6,437 nt of DNA, from the NCBI GenBank assembly GCA_002713825.1, contig PAUU01000010.1, positions 38,329 to 44,765 of the forward strand, written 5' to 3'. Below the pieces are notes generated by a model. It was not told the DNA's origin and did not search any database. It saw only the letters and a list, made by a program, of their open reading frames with translations. This document shows positions 1-6,437 of the stretch, one piece after another. A program made the position numbers and the translations under genes. Each line of letters opens with the position of its first letter. Position 1 is the stretch's first letter. The DNA is from Acidiferrobacteraceae bacterium (GTDB taxonomy: Bacteria > Pseudomonadota > Gammaproteobacteria > Arenicellales > UBA868).

Positions 1-509
1 TGGATCAAGCCACCGGCGGCGAGATTATGCTCGTAGGGAGTGATCTTGGTGTGCTGGATGAAGACGGTCGGGCGCGACTTCGAGCGGGGCGGGTAGGTTT
101 TGTCTTTCAGTCATTTTATCTCGTAGATACGCTGACGGCGCTTGAAAACGTCATGCTGCCCCTGGAATTGGCGGGAGATGATGCTCCACGCGACAAAGCG
201 GCCGACTGGCTGGATCGGGTTGGACTGTCAGATCGGCGTGACCACTATCCCAAGCAACTGTCAGGGGGCGAACAGCAAAGAGTTGCGCTATCCCGCGCTT
301 TTGCCATCGAGCCCCAGATTCTTTTTGCCGATGAGCCCACTGGAAACCTGGACGACGCGTCTTCTGATCAGGTGGCGGAATTGTTGTTCTCGCTCTGTAG
401 TACCCGTCAGGCTGCTTTGGTCCTGGTGACGCACGATATGGCTTTGGCTCAGCGCTGTGACCATCATCTCCGCCTTGAGAGAGGGCAGGTGATCGGAGTT
501 GATCTGTGA
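1..509 (+). CDS. ybbA: ABC transporter ATP-binding protein, YbbA-like (5' truncated by window edge)
   Basis: ATPase subunit of an inner-membrane ABC transporter of the YbbA/LolD/MacB group; it hydrolyses ATP to drive the FtsX-type permease encoded next. The frame is open from the window edge (first full codon at position 3) and begins inside the conserved stretch after Walker A (DQATGGEI), so the ATG at 27 is internal and not the start. About 60 N-terminal residues with Walker A are missing. Visible motifs are the Q-loop (FVFQSF, Gln codon 108-110), the ABC signature LSGGEQQR (258-281), Walker B plus D-loop ([13 protein letters not shown], 318-356) and the H-loop VTHD (His codon 432-434), all intact. 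Phrases such as [15 protein letters not shown] and the Cys-Asp-rich C-terminus near RCDHHLRL resemble E. coli YbbA from memory more than LolD or FtsE. The stop overlaps the permease start by 4 bases. The ABC class is certain; the YbbA subgroup is very likely. Confidence 0.93.
   Translation, partial: DQATGGEIMLVGSDLGVLDEDGRARLRAGRVGFVFQSFYLVDTLTALENVMLPLELAGDDAPRDKAADWLDRVGLSDRRDHYPKQLSGGEQQRVALSRAFAIEPQILFADEPTGNLDDASSDQVAELLFSLCSTRQAALVLVTHDMALAQRCDHHLRLERGQVIGVDL
495..498 (+). promoter_or_regulatory. Ribosome binding site (GGAG) for the permease GTG start
   Basis: GGAG lies inside the last codons of the ATPase gene, 7 bases before the GTG at 506. This is good Shine-Dalgarno spacing and supports the GTG as the permease start, which also gives the 4-base GTGA overlap with the ATPase stop codon. 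It is consistent with translational coupling of the two transporter subunits. Confidence 0.6.
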
Positions 510-3001
510 AATTCTCTTTGCGTCATGGCAGTCGTCAGTTCTGGAGGGACTGGCGTTCAGGCGAGATGCTTGCCTTGGGTGGTGCGCTGCTGACGGCCGT
601 TGCGGCAGTCAGCGCCGTGGGCAGCTTTTCTGATCGGGTAGAGAGTAGCCTCCAACGCGGGGCAGGGGAAGTGATCGCTTCGGACATAAAGATAACAGCG
701 AGGGCGCGAGTCCCAGACGAGATTGAGACAAACGCCAGATCAGCAGGACTTTCTACTGCCAGGACGGTAGTTTTTCCGACGGTTCTTTTTATTGACGGCC
801 AGACCCTACTCGCATCGATTAAGGGCGTCACTGCTGAGTACCCGCTTCGGGGAGCCCTGGGCTTGCGAGGCGATGCAGATCGGGAAGAAGTGGTGCGCGT
901 GGCGAACGGTCCAGATAGGGGTCAGGCGTGGGTGGATAAACGGCTTCTAACCACTTTGGGTCTGCGTTTGGGCGATCGTCTGGATATTGGACAGATTTCG
1001 CTGAATCTGGAAGCTGTTCTCGAATATGAACCCGACCGGGGTGGACAATTTTTCAGTTTTAGTCCAAGGATTCTGGTGCATCAGTTAGACGTGGAAGCCT
1101 CTGGGCTGCTGGGGCCGTCGAGTCGCGCAACTCACGCGCTTCTCGCAAGCGGCCCTGCGGATCGGGTGCTCCGCTTCCGAGATTTTCTGGACGCGCAAGC
1201 GTTCGAGGGAGTCCGAATCGTTGATCTGGAATCGGCCCAACAGCAGGTTGGGGCCACGGTGGGGGCTTCCACGGAATTTATCGGGTTGGCGTCACTGGGC
1301 ACTTTATTCATCGCGGGAATAGCGATCCTGGTCGCCTCACGACGGTATGTCGATAGACGTCGTCGTCAGGCGGCGTTGCTTCGCTGTTTTGGGGCGACCG
1401 GATCAACAGTCCTGCTGATACATCTTCAAACCCTAGTCATGATGGGCGTAGTGTGGGGTTTTTTTGGAGCAGTTTTAGGATTTGGCGCCCAGGAAGTGAT
1501 GACTCGCCTTTTGGGAGAGGTATTTTCGCTCGGCGCAGGCAAAGCCGGTTTTGGCGCGGTCTTAATCAGTATTTTGCTCGGTTTGATCCTGTTGATCGGG
1601 TTTTCAGGACCCCAATTGGCCCAATTGATGAGAGTCGCTCCAATGGAGGTGCTCAGAAGGATCGAGACCCAGAGACCGTTGATCTCAGATGCGTTGTGGT
1701 ATCTGGTGCCGATACTCGTACTAATCCTGCTCGCGGTTCAGCAGTCCGGACAGAGTCGGTTGGTGTTCTATGTATTGATAGGCATTGTTTGTGCGCTCGT
1801 GTTGATGATGGGAGTGAGCTTTGGGCTTATCAGATTACTAAAGCGTAGCGCGCGAGGCGTGGGCGTATCCTGGCGTTTTGGTCTGGGCCGGTTATATCGG
1901 GATCCCGTCTCGACGACTTTTCAGATTGCGGCGATCGGATTGGGCCTTACCGTGTTGGTGACGCTCTCGTTGGTCCGCGGCCAATTGTTCGACAGCTGGG
2001 AATCACGAGTCCCCTCCGGATCTCCAAACTTTTTCCTCGCGAATGTGCAGGATTATGAGCAACCCGGAATAACGGAGTTTTTTCAGGAGAACCTAGATCA
2101 AAGTCTGGAATTTATTCCGATGGCCACTGGACGCCTTGTTACGATAAACGGCCGCGTGCCGACCGCGGAGGCGTATCCTGATCCGCGCACCGTGGCCCGA
2201 ATCGAGGGCAATCTGAATTTTTCATGGGCCAAGGAGATTCCCCGCGACAACACGCTCATCGCAGGAGACTGGTGGCGGCCCGGGACCAAAGATCCAGTTG
2301 TGTCGCTGGCTGAAAGCTGGGCGGAGCCCTTGAGGGTAAAGGTGGGAGATCGAATCGGCGTCCGTGTGGGCTCGAAGACCATTGATGCAAAAATCGCAAA
2401 TCTTCGAAGAGTTCAGTGGGAAAGTTTCAACCCAAATTTCTTCGTTCTATTTCCACCAGGTGTGTTTGAGGACGCACCCCGTAGTTTTTTGAGTTCGGCT
2501 CGCCTTGAGTCGGAACAACAGGATGCCTTGGTGGATTTGAGCCGACAGTTTCCGACGGTGAACATCGTTGATATAGGAGCAATTCTGAGGCAGGTACGCC
2601 ACCTGATGGAGATCGTCGGCGTGGCGTTGAACCTCGTTTTTGGGCTCACCCTTGCCGCGGGGGCTGCAGTATTGTTTGCAGTGATGCAATCCAGTCATGA
2701 CGCTCGGGTGAGGGAGGCTGCGATGTTGAAAGTCCTCGGCTGCGATTACTTCCGACTGACTCGCGCCCTGAATACCGAGTTCATCGTGATCGGTGTCGTT
2801 GCAGGAGTCATCGCGGCGGCGGCTGCGACCCTGACAGGCTGGCTATTGGCCACCAGGGTTCTTGAGCTTGAGTATGTCCCACAACTCTCAGTGGTCATCA
2901 TTTCAATACTGGTGAGTATTGTGTTAGTCTGGGCAGTGAGTAGATCTGGAGTGCGCAGTGCGCTGCAGGCTCCGCCCGAGGCGACTCTGCGGTCTCCGTG
3001 A
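506..3001 (+). CDS. ybbP: ABC transporter permease, YbbP-like, two FtsX domains
   Basis: Inner-membrane subunit, 831 residues, pairing with the upstream ATPase. About ten hydrophobic segments can be read, near residues 22-40, 258-278, 303-325, 348-372, 396-412, 419-441, 472-492, 703-727, 757-781 and 793-811. Large hydrophilic, presumably periplasmic, regions lie at 41-257 and 493-702. This is the duplicated FtsX layout (TM1, periplasmic domain, three-TM FtsX unit, two linking TMs, then the same again). FtsX cytoplasmic motifs occur twice: RRQAALLRCFGATG (286-299) and REAAMLKVLG (736-745). The segment RRVQWESFNPNFFVLFPP (634-651) is typical of the YbbP family as I recall it. E. coli YbbP is slightly shorter at about 800 residues. 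The substrate cannot be read from sequence; members of this type VII (MacB-like) class use ATP for transport or mechanotransmission across the periplasm, often on hydrophobic or lipid-like molecules. The GTG start overlaps the ATPase stop, and its own stop overlaps the next GTG. No frameshift or missing element was seen. Confidence 0.93.
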   Translation: MKFSLRHGSRQFWRDWRSGEMLALGGALLTAVAAVSAVGSFSDRVESSLQRGAGEVIASDIKITARARVPDEIETNARSAGLSTARTVVFPTVLFIDGQTLLASIKGVTAEYPLRGALGLRGDADREEVVRVANGPDRGQAWVDKRLLTTLGLRLGDRLDIGQISLNLEAVLEYEPDRGGQFFSFSPRILVHQLDVEASGLLGPSSRATHALLASGPADRVLRFRDFLDAQAFEGVRIVDLESAQQQVGATVGASTEFIGLASLGTLFIAGIAILVASRRYVDRRRRQAALLRCFGATGSTVLLIHLQTLVMMGVVWGFFGAVLGFGAQEVMTRLLGEVFSLGAGKAGFGAVLISILLGLILLIGFSGPQLAQLMRVAPMEVLRRIETQRPLISDALWYLVPILVLILLAVQQSGQSRLVFYVLIGIVCALVLMMGVSFGLIRLLKRSARGVGVSWRFGLGRLYRDPVSTTFQIAAIGLGLTVLVTLSLVRGQLFDSWESRVPSGSPNFFLANVQDYEQPGITEFFQENLDQSLEFIPMATGRLVTINGRVPTAEAYPDPRTVARIEGNLNFSWAKEIPRDNTLIAGDWWRPGTKDPVVSLAESWAEPLRVKVGDRIGVRVGSKTIDAKIANLRRVQWESFNPNFFVLFPPGVFEDAPRSFLSSARLESEQQDALVDLSRQFPTVNIVDIGAILRQVRHLMEIVGVALNLVFGLTLAAGAAVLFAVMQSSHDARVREAAMLKVLGCDYFRLTRALNTEFIVIGVVAGVIAAAAATLTGWLLATRVLELEYVPQLSVVIISILVSIVLVWAVSRSGVRSALQAPPEATLRSP

Positions 3002-5247
3002 CCCAACAGCGGTGGTCCCAACCCGAAGAGCTGCGGTCAGCAGGCTCGATCCCGATTATGAGAAATCCAAGCTCCGCAACAGTGATTCGGCGTGGGGGTC
3101 CGCTCTCTTTTGCTGTTCAGCTAGGGCGCAGAAGCAGACTGCTTTGCCTTTGCCTGTTGTTGGCCCCTGTTGCCGGATTTGGTCAAGGCGGCGGTGACCG
3201 GGAGTTGCCAGCAGAAACGCAGGTCCAAAGTGCTTCCGAGTCGACTACGACCACCCAAACGACTGCGACGACTGCCCCGGTGTCAGTCGGTGGATTCGGG
3301 GTGGCAGTGCTGGATACGGGGGTGGAACCGGTGGCGCCGATTACACCCGAGGTCATGCTGCCGGGTAGTGCAAGTTTTGTTGGCAGAAATCCGCTTGTGG
3401 ATTATGCCGAGCAGGGAACGCACGGGACTGCCGTCGCCCAGATTATCCGGACGTTATCTCCTGGGAGCAGAATCCTCTCGCTCCAGACCTCAACGGGAAG
3501 TCGTTCAATTTCGGCGAGTGCCGCCGCTCAGGCCTTGCGCACCGCGGCCGCAGATCCCTCGATTCGCGTCATTAACCACTCAAATGCCGCGCTGGCGATT
3601 GTCCCTGGGGAGGCGATCCTTGCAGCAGCGCTCGCAGATCAGGTGATCGTAATGGGGTCGGGCAATGACCGTCTGCCGAACCCAAACGGGGATGCCCGTC
3701 ATGCGCCGGGACTCGGTGGCAAGGGCATTATTGTCGGAGGACTGGGTCCCGACGGTGAACTGTTGGGTTTCAGTAACCGCGCCGGAGGTTACGCCCAATA
3801 CTATGTGGTCGCGACGGGGGCTTCTGCCTTCGCGGACTATTGGGGGACCTCGTTTGCAACACCTCGGGTCAGCGCCTTGGCGGCACAGTTGCGCCAGCGC
3901 TGGCCGGCACTGAAGGCGGAAGAAATAACGGACATCATCAAGCGGTCGGCAACCGATATGGGCGCGCCGGGGGTTGATAACAAGTATGGCTGGGGCCGCA
4001 TCAACGCTGCCCGTGCGTTTTTGCCGTTGGGAGCGTTGGCAACGCCAACGGGGACGTCAACAACTGAATCGACAGATAAGGACACGACGTCCAAAGAGGA
4101 CACGGTCGACGAGGAACTTTCGCTGCGACGCCTGAAGGTGGGTACGCCGCTGCACGCGGCGCTTGTTTCGCAGCCGGTGTTACGTCAGGTACTTGCCCTG
4201 GATCGCTACGGGCGGGATTTCAATCTGGATCTTTCAAAGATGACGAGTGCGGTCGATATCAGAGGTCGCGCCCGGCAAGTTGCTCAATCCTGGAGGAGGA
4301 ATACGGACCGTACGTTGTTGGATGTTGGCTCAGGGTATCAGGTTTCCTCATTCGCCCGAGCGGACTCGACCGGCGCACCTAGATTGCATTTGGATGTCTC
4401 ACCCGACGAGATCGTGCGTTACCAGTTGGGATACAGTGTGCGTCCCGAAACGGGACACGCCGCACTCAGTTGGATTCCTCACTTCGACGATGGCGCGGGT
4501 GGGGCGAACGTATGGCGACGTATGCTCGCGGGAGGTAGCCATGATGAGGGATTTCACAGCCTGACAAGTTATCGCTTGAACCAGATGGTTCAGCTTGATG
4601 TTTCGCTGACCGATACGCATGACAATGACGAACTTGATCAGGGCAACCAGCAATGGGCTTCGGCGCTTCATCTTCAGAACGATACCTTCGGGGCTTCGCT
4701 CGAGGGTGGGCTTCTCACCGAAGAGGGCAGTCTGTACGGGAGCGCCCCTGGTGGTGCGCTGGGCGTAGCGTCGGCCGAAACCCGATATTTTCGTGTCTCG
4801 GGCTACAGGCGCATAAATGATCACGTCGCTGTTCTCGCTGCCCTTTCGGGAGCATTGACCGAAGTGACCGAGGCGAGGGACAAGTTACTCGATGATTTTT
4901 CTGATCTAACAGCCCAGTCCTGGTTGGTAGGTTTTGGGGCAAAGGGTATCTTTTCAAAAAATGATGGAGCCAGCCTCACGGTGTCTCAACCGCTTAAGGT
5001 AACCGATGGCTCAGCAGATCTGGATGTGCCTTATGGAGTCGGCGCGGACGGCCGTGTCCTTCGTCATCAGGAGCGGATCGGTCTGGCACCTTCGGGGTCT
5101 GAAACTTCGCTCGAAATCACCTACCGCATTAAATGGTCAAAATCACTGGAACTTGGCGCCTACGGGGCGATGCGTTACGAGGCCGGACACAACCCCCAAT
5201 TGGGGTTGAGATCTGAATTGGCGACTGTCGTACGGGGTACATTTTAG
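2998..5247 (+). CDS. Secreted subtilisin-family (S8) serine protease with probable autotransporter beta barrel
   Basis: Predicted exported endopeptidase, 749 residues from the GTG at 2998. Signal peptide: a basic stretch (GRRSR, 43-47) then a hydrophobic core (about 48-58), with likely cleavage near 60-63. A Ser/Thr-rich spacer follows (80-94). The S8 domain spans about 99-345: Asp106 in AVLDTGVE, His142 in GTHGTAVA, oxyanion Asn223 in GSGND and Ser285 in GTSFATPR, so the triad is complete. FSNRAGGYAQYYVVATG (258-274) resembles S8 domains of autotransporters. A Thr/Ser/Asp/Glu-rich linker covers 351-373. Residues about 380-749 show alternating polar and hydrophobic strands and end in Gly-Thr-Phe; a terminal aromatic residue is the usual barrel-insertion signal, so an outer-membrane barrel is inferred. 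There is no room for a classical S8 propeptide. The start is uncertain: the GTG gives a 4-base overlap with the permease stop but has GAGG 16 bases away, while ATG 3058 (residue 21) gives a more normal signal peptide and also has a weak ribosome site. Substrate unknown. Confidence 0.9.
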   Translation: MTQQRWSQPEELRSAGSIPIMRNPSSATVIRRGGPLSFAVQLGRRSRLLCLCLLLAPVAGFGQGGGDRELPAETQVQSASESTTTTQTTATTAPVSVGGFGVAVLDTGVEPVAPITPEVMLPGSASFVGRNPLVDYAEQGTHGTAVAQIIRTLSPGSRILSLQTSTGSRSISASAAAQALRTAAADPSIRVINHSNAALAIVPGEAILAAALADQVIVMGSGNDRLPNPNGDARHAPGLGGKGIIVGGLGPDGELLGFSNRAGGYAQYYVVATGASAFADYWGTSFATPRVSALAAQLRQRWPALKAEEITDIIKRSATDMGAPGVDNKYGWGRINAARAFLPLGALATPTGTSTTESTDKDTTSKEDTVDEELSLRRLKVGTPLHAALVSQPVLRQVLALDRYGRDFNLDLSKMTSAVDIRGRARQVAQSWRRNTDRTLLDVGSGYQVSSFARADSTGAPRLHLDVSPDEIVRYQLGYSVRPETGHAALSWIPHFDDGAGGANVWRRMLAGGSHDEGFHSLTSYRLNQMVQLDVSLTDTHDNDELDQGNQQWASALHLQNDTFGASLEGGLLTEEGSLYGSAPGGALGVASAETRYFRVSGYRRINDHVAVLAALSGALTEVTEARDKLLDDFSDLTAQSWLVGFGAKGIFSKNDGASLTVSQPLKVTDGSADLDVPYGVGADGRVLRHQERIGLAPSGSETSLEITYRIKWSKSLELGAYGAMRYEAGHNPQLGLRSELATVVRGTF
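3058..3186 (+). other. Alternative start and signal-peptide coding region of the S8 protease
   Basis: Starting at the ATG at 3058 instead of GTG 2998 removes 20 hydrophilic residues and leaves an N-region of about 27 residues with several Arg, a Leu/Cys-rich hydrophobic core and a small-residue cleavage zone (Val-Ala-Gly-Phe-Gly before Gln63). The two Cys in the core (50 and 52) do not fit a lipobox, because Leu rather than Gly, Ala or Ser precedes each of them, so a lipoprotein is unlikely. Either start yields an exported protein; the longer form would have an unusually long N-region, as some autotransporters do. Confidence 0.55.
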
Positions 5248-5334
5248 GACGTATTATCGGATTCGTGCTTGCGTAAGATAGACCGTTAGAGCCCCTCAGG
5301 AGAGGCGCACGAACCTAACCGCAATTCAAGAACC

Positions 5335-6437
5335 ATGCCTATCGAATCAGTTTGCAGCAAATCAAGTGCTGCCCGCCAACACGGCGCAATGGAGTTCAGT
5401 GAGCCACCGGTGGATCTCGACGGCGTTCGGATTTACCGACTTGCCCGGCTCAGGGACGAGATGAGAAGAGCGGGGGTCGCTGGACTGCTCCTCTTTGACC
5501 AAATCAATACGCGGTATGCTACCGACGCCACAAACATGCAGGTCTGGTGCTCGCACTATGAAACCCGCTGTGTGTTCGTGGCACTGGAGGGTCCCGTAGT
5601 GCTCTACGACTATGCCAATCATCCGCATTTGGCTCAGGACCTGCCGGGAGTGGATGAGTACCGGGTGATGCCGTCTTTCTATTTTTTTTCTGCCGGCTCT
5701 CATTGCGAAGCCCGCGCCCGTAAATTCGCAGACGAAATTGATGACCTGATGCACACTTATGGAGGCGATGACCGTCGTCTGGGTATCGATAGGCTCTCAT
5801 TTACGCCCTGTGACGCGCTGCGCGAGAAGGGTCTGGTTTTGCTTGAAGGGGAGGGCATAGCTGAGCGGGCACGGGCCGTTAAGTCCCAGGATGAACTGGC
5901 ATTGATGCAGGTCTCGATGGATGCTTGTGAGGCGGCCTGTGATTCCATGCGTCAGGCACTCGAGCCAGGCATTACCGAAAACGCGTTGTGGGCCAAGATG
6001 CATGAGATGAACATCCGCATGGGTGGCGAGTGGGTCGAAACCCGCCTTCTGTCGTCGGGTCCGCGCACTAATCCCTGGTTTCGCGAATGCTCTATGCGTC
6101 CGATTGAGAAAGGCGATATGGTGAGTTTCGATACCGACCTGATCGGACCCTATGGTTACTGCTCCGACATTTCCCGATCCTGGTTGTGCGGTGACCGCCC
6201 AAGCGATGAGCAGCGCCGTCTTTATTCGGCAGCTTATGAGCAGATCGAGACCAATATTGCGGTTTTGCGAGCTGGCCTCACACTCCATGAAGTGTCGGAG
6301 CGCTGCTGGAAAATTCCCCAGGAGCATCTTTCGAACCGGTATCCCTCACTGATGCACGGCGTTGGGCTGGCAGATGAATATCCCAGCATCAAACATGAGG
6401 TGGATCTGGCAGCCAAGGGGTACGAGGGTGTGCTCAG
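5335..6437 (+). CDS. M24-fold metalloenzyme, aminopeptidase P / DddP-like (3' truncated by window edge)
   Basis: The first 367 residues are present, open at the right edge, with no internal stop. Members are Xaa-Pro peptidases, creatinases or, in the DddP branch, DMSP lyases that cleave dimethylsulfoniopropionate to acrylate and dimethyl sulfide. A creatinase-type N-domain covers about 30-150 (GLLLFDQINTRYATDATNMQ, 50-69) and the pita-bread catalytic domain starts near 165. Metal ligands visible: Asp266 and Asp268 (SFDTDLIG), Asp278 (CSDISRSW) and His341 (LMHGVGLADE). The two glutamate ligands expected about 35 and 50 residues later fall outside. GGEWVETRLLSSGPRTNPWF (230-249) and the Asp spacings of 2 and 12 match DddP as I remember it, far better than E. 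coli PepP. Related marine M24 proteins of unknown substrate share these motifs, so DddP activity is unproven. ATG 5335 is the first start after an in-frame TAG at 5287; ATG 5389 is an alternative. No good Shine-Dalgarno is correctly spaced. It lies 87 bases after the protease gene, on the same strand. Confidence 0.88.
   Translation, partial: MPIESVCSKSSAARQHGAMEFSEPPVDLDGVRIYRLARLRDEMRRAGVAGLLLFDQINTRYATDATNMQVWCSHYETRCVFVALEGPVVLYDYANHPHLAQDLPGVDEYRVMPSFYFFSAGSHCEARARKFADEIDDLMHTYGGDDRRLGIDRLSFTPCDALREKGLVLLEGEGIAERARAVKSQDELALMQVSMDACEAACDSMRQALEPGITENALWAKMHEMNIRMGGEWVETRLLSSGPRTNPWFRECSMRPIEKGDMVSFDTDLIGPYGYCSDISRSWLCGDRPSDEQRRLYSAAYEQIETNIAVLRAGLTLHEVSERCWKIPQEHLSNRYPSLMHGVGLADEYPSIKHEVDLAAKGYEGVL

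Noticed and set aside
1453..1848. 131-codon + strand frame inside the permease gene
   Set aside because: It sits in another frame of the permease, covers its conserved FtsX and membrane segments, and has an Arg/Ser/Trp-rich composition typical of out-of-frame translation.
3170..3646. 158-codon + strand frame inside the protease gene
   Set aside because: Arg/Pro/Leu-rich out-of-frame translation covering the catalytic Asp and His motifs of the real gene.
4034..4050. 7-base inverted repeat (CGTTGGC / GCCAACG) with a 3-base loop at the protease domain-linker junction
   Set aside because: A short GC-rich hairpin in the middle of a coding region, no T-tract and no nearby gene boundary; chance is the simplest explanation.
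4399..4824. 141-codon open frame on the minus strand opposite the protease barrel region
   Set aside because: Antisense shadow of a convincing gene; no domain, no plausible ribosome site or partner gene.
5252..5257. TATTAT as a possible -10 promoter element
   Set aside because: No -35-like hexamer lies at 16-18 bases upstream; the nearest candidate, TTGGCG, is 28 bases away.
5291..5308. Possible terminator hairpin in the gap before the M24 gene
   Set aside because: Only a 4-base stem with a mismatch, and no run of T follows.
5797..6327. 176-codon open frame on the minus strand opposite the M24 gene
   Set aside because: It lies wholly antisense to a gene with clear conserved motifs, its translation shows no recognisable domain, and open antisense frames are common in GC-rich coding DNA.

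Overview
The window reads as a piece of a Gram-negative, probably gammaproteobacterial chromosome with moderately high GC. The evidence is a YbbA/YbbP-type ABC transporter, a secreted protease with features of an outer-membrane autotransporter (its last residue is Phe), and proteobacterial-style overlapping GTG starts. A marine origin is suggested, but not shown, by the last gene, which closely resembles the DMSP lyase DddP.

Layout: all four real genes lie on the + strand and the coding density is very high. (1) Positions 1-509 hold the 3' two-thirds of an ABC ATPase of the YbbA/LolD/MacB class. It is cut by the window edge, so Walker A lies outside. (2) Positions 506-3001 hold the partner permease, an 831-residue YbbP-like protein with two FtsX domains. 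(3) Positions 2998-5247 hold a 749-residue subtilisin-family (S8) serine protease with a signal peptide, an intact Asp/His/Ser triad and a long C-terminal region that looks like an outer-membrane beta barrel. (4) After an 87-base gap, position 5335 to the window end holds the first 367 residues of an M24-fold metalloenzyme (aminopeptidase P / DddP-like), open at the right edge.

Genes 1 to 3 are joined by two identical 4-base GTGA overlaps, so they almost certainly form one translationally coupled operon. The ATPase and permease form one inner-membrane transporter complex. The protease would act at the cell surface or outside the cell. Its placement directly behind ybbAP is the most unusual feature here and suggests a functional link, but nothing in the sequence shows what that link is. 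The M24 gene may be read from the same transcript or from its own promoter; no convincing promoter or terminator is visible in the gap. No RNA genes, mobile elements, CRISPR arrays or insertion sequences were seen.
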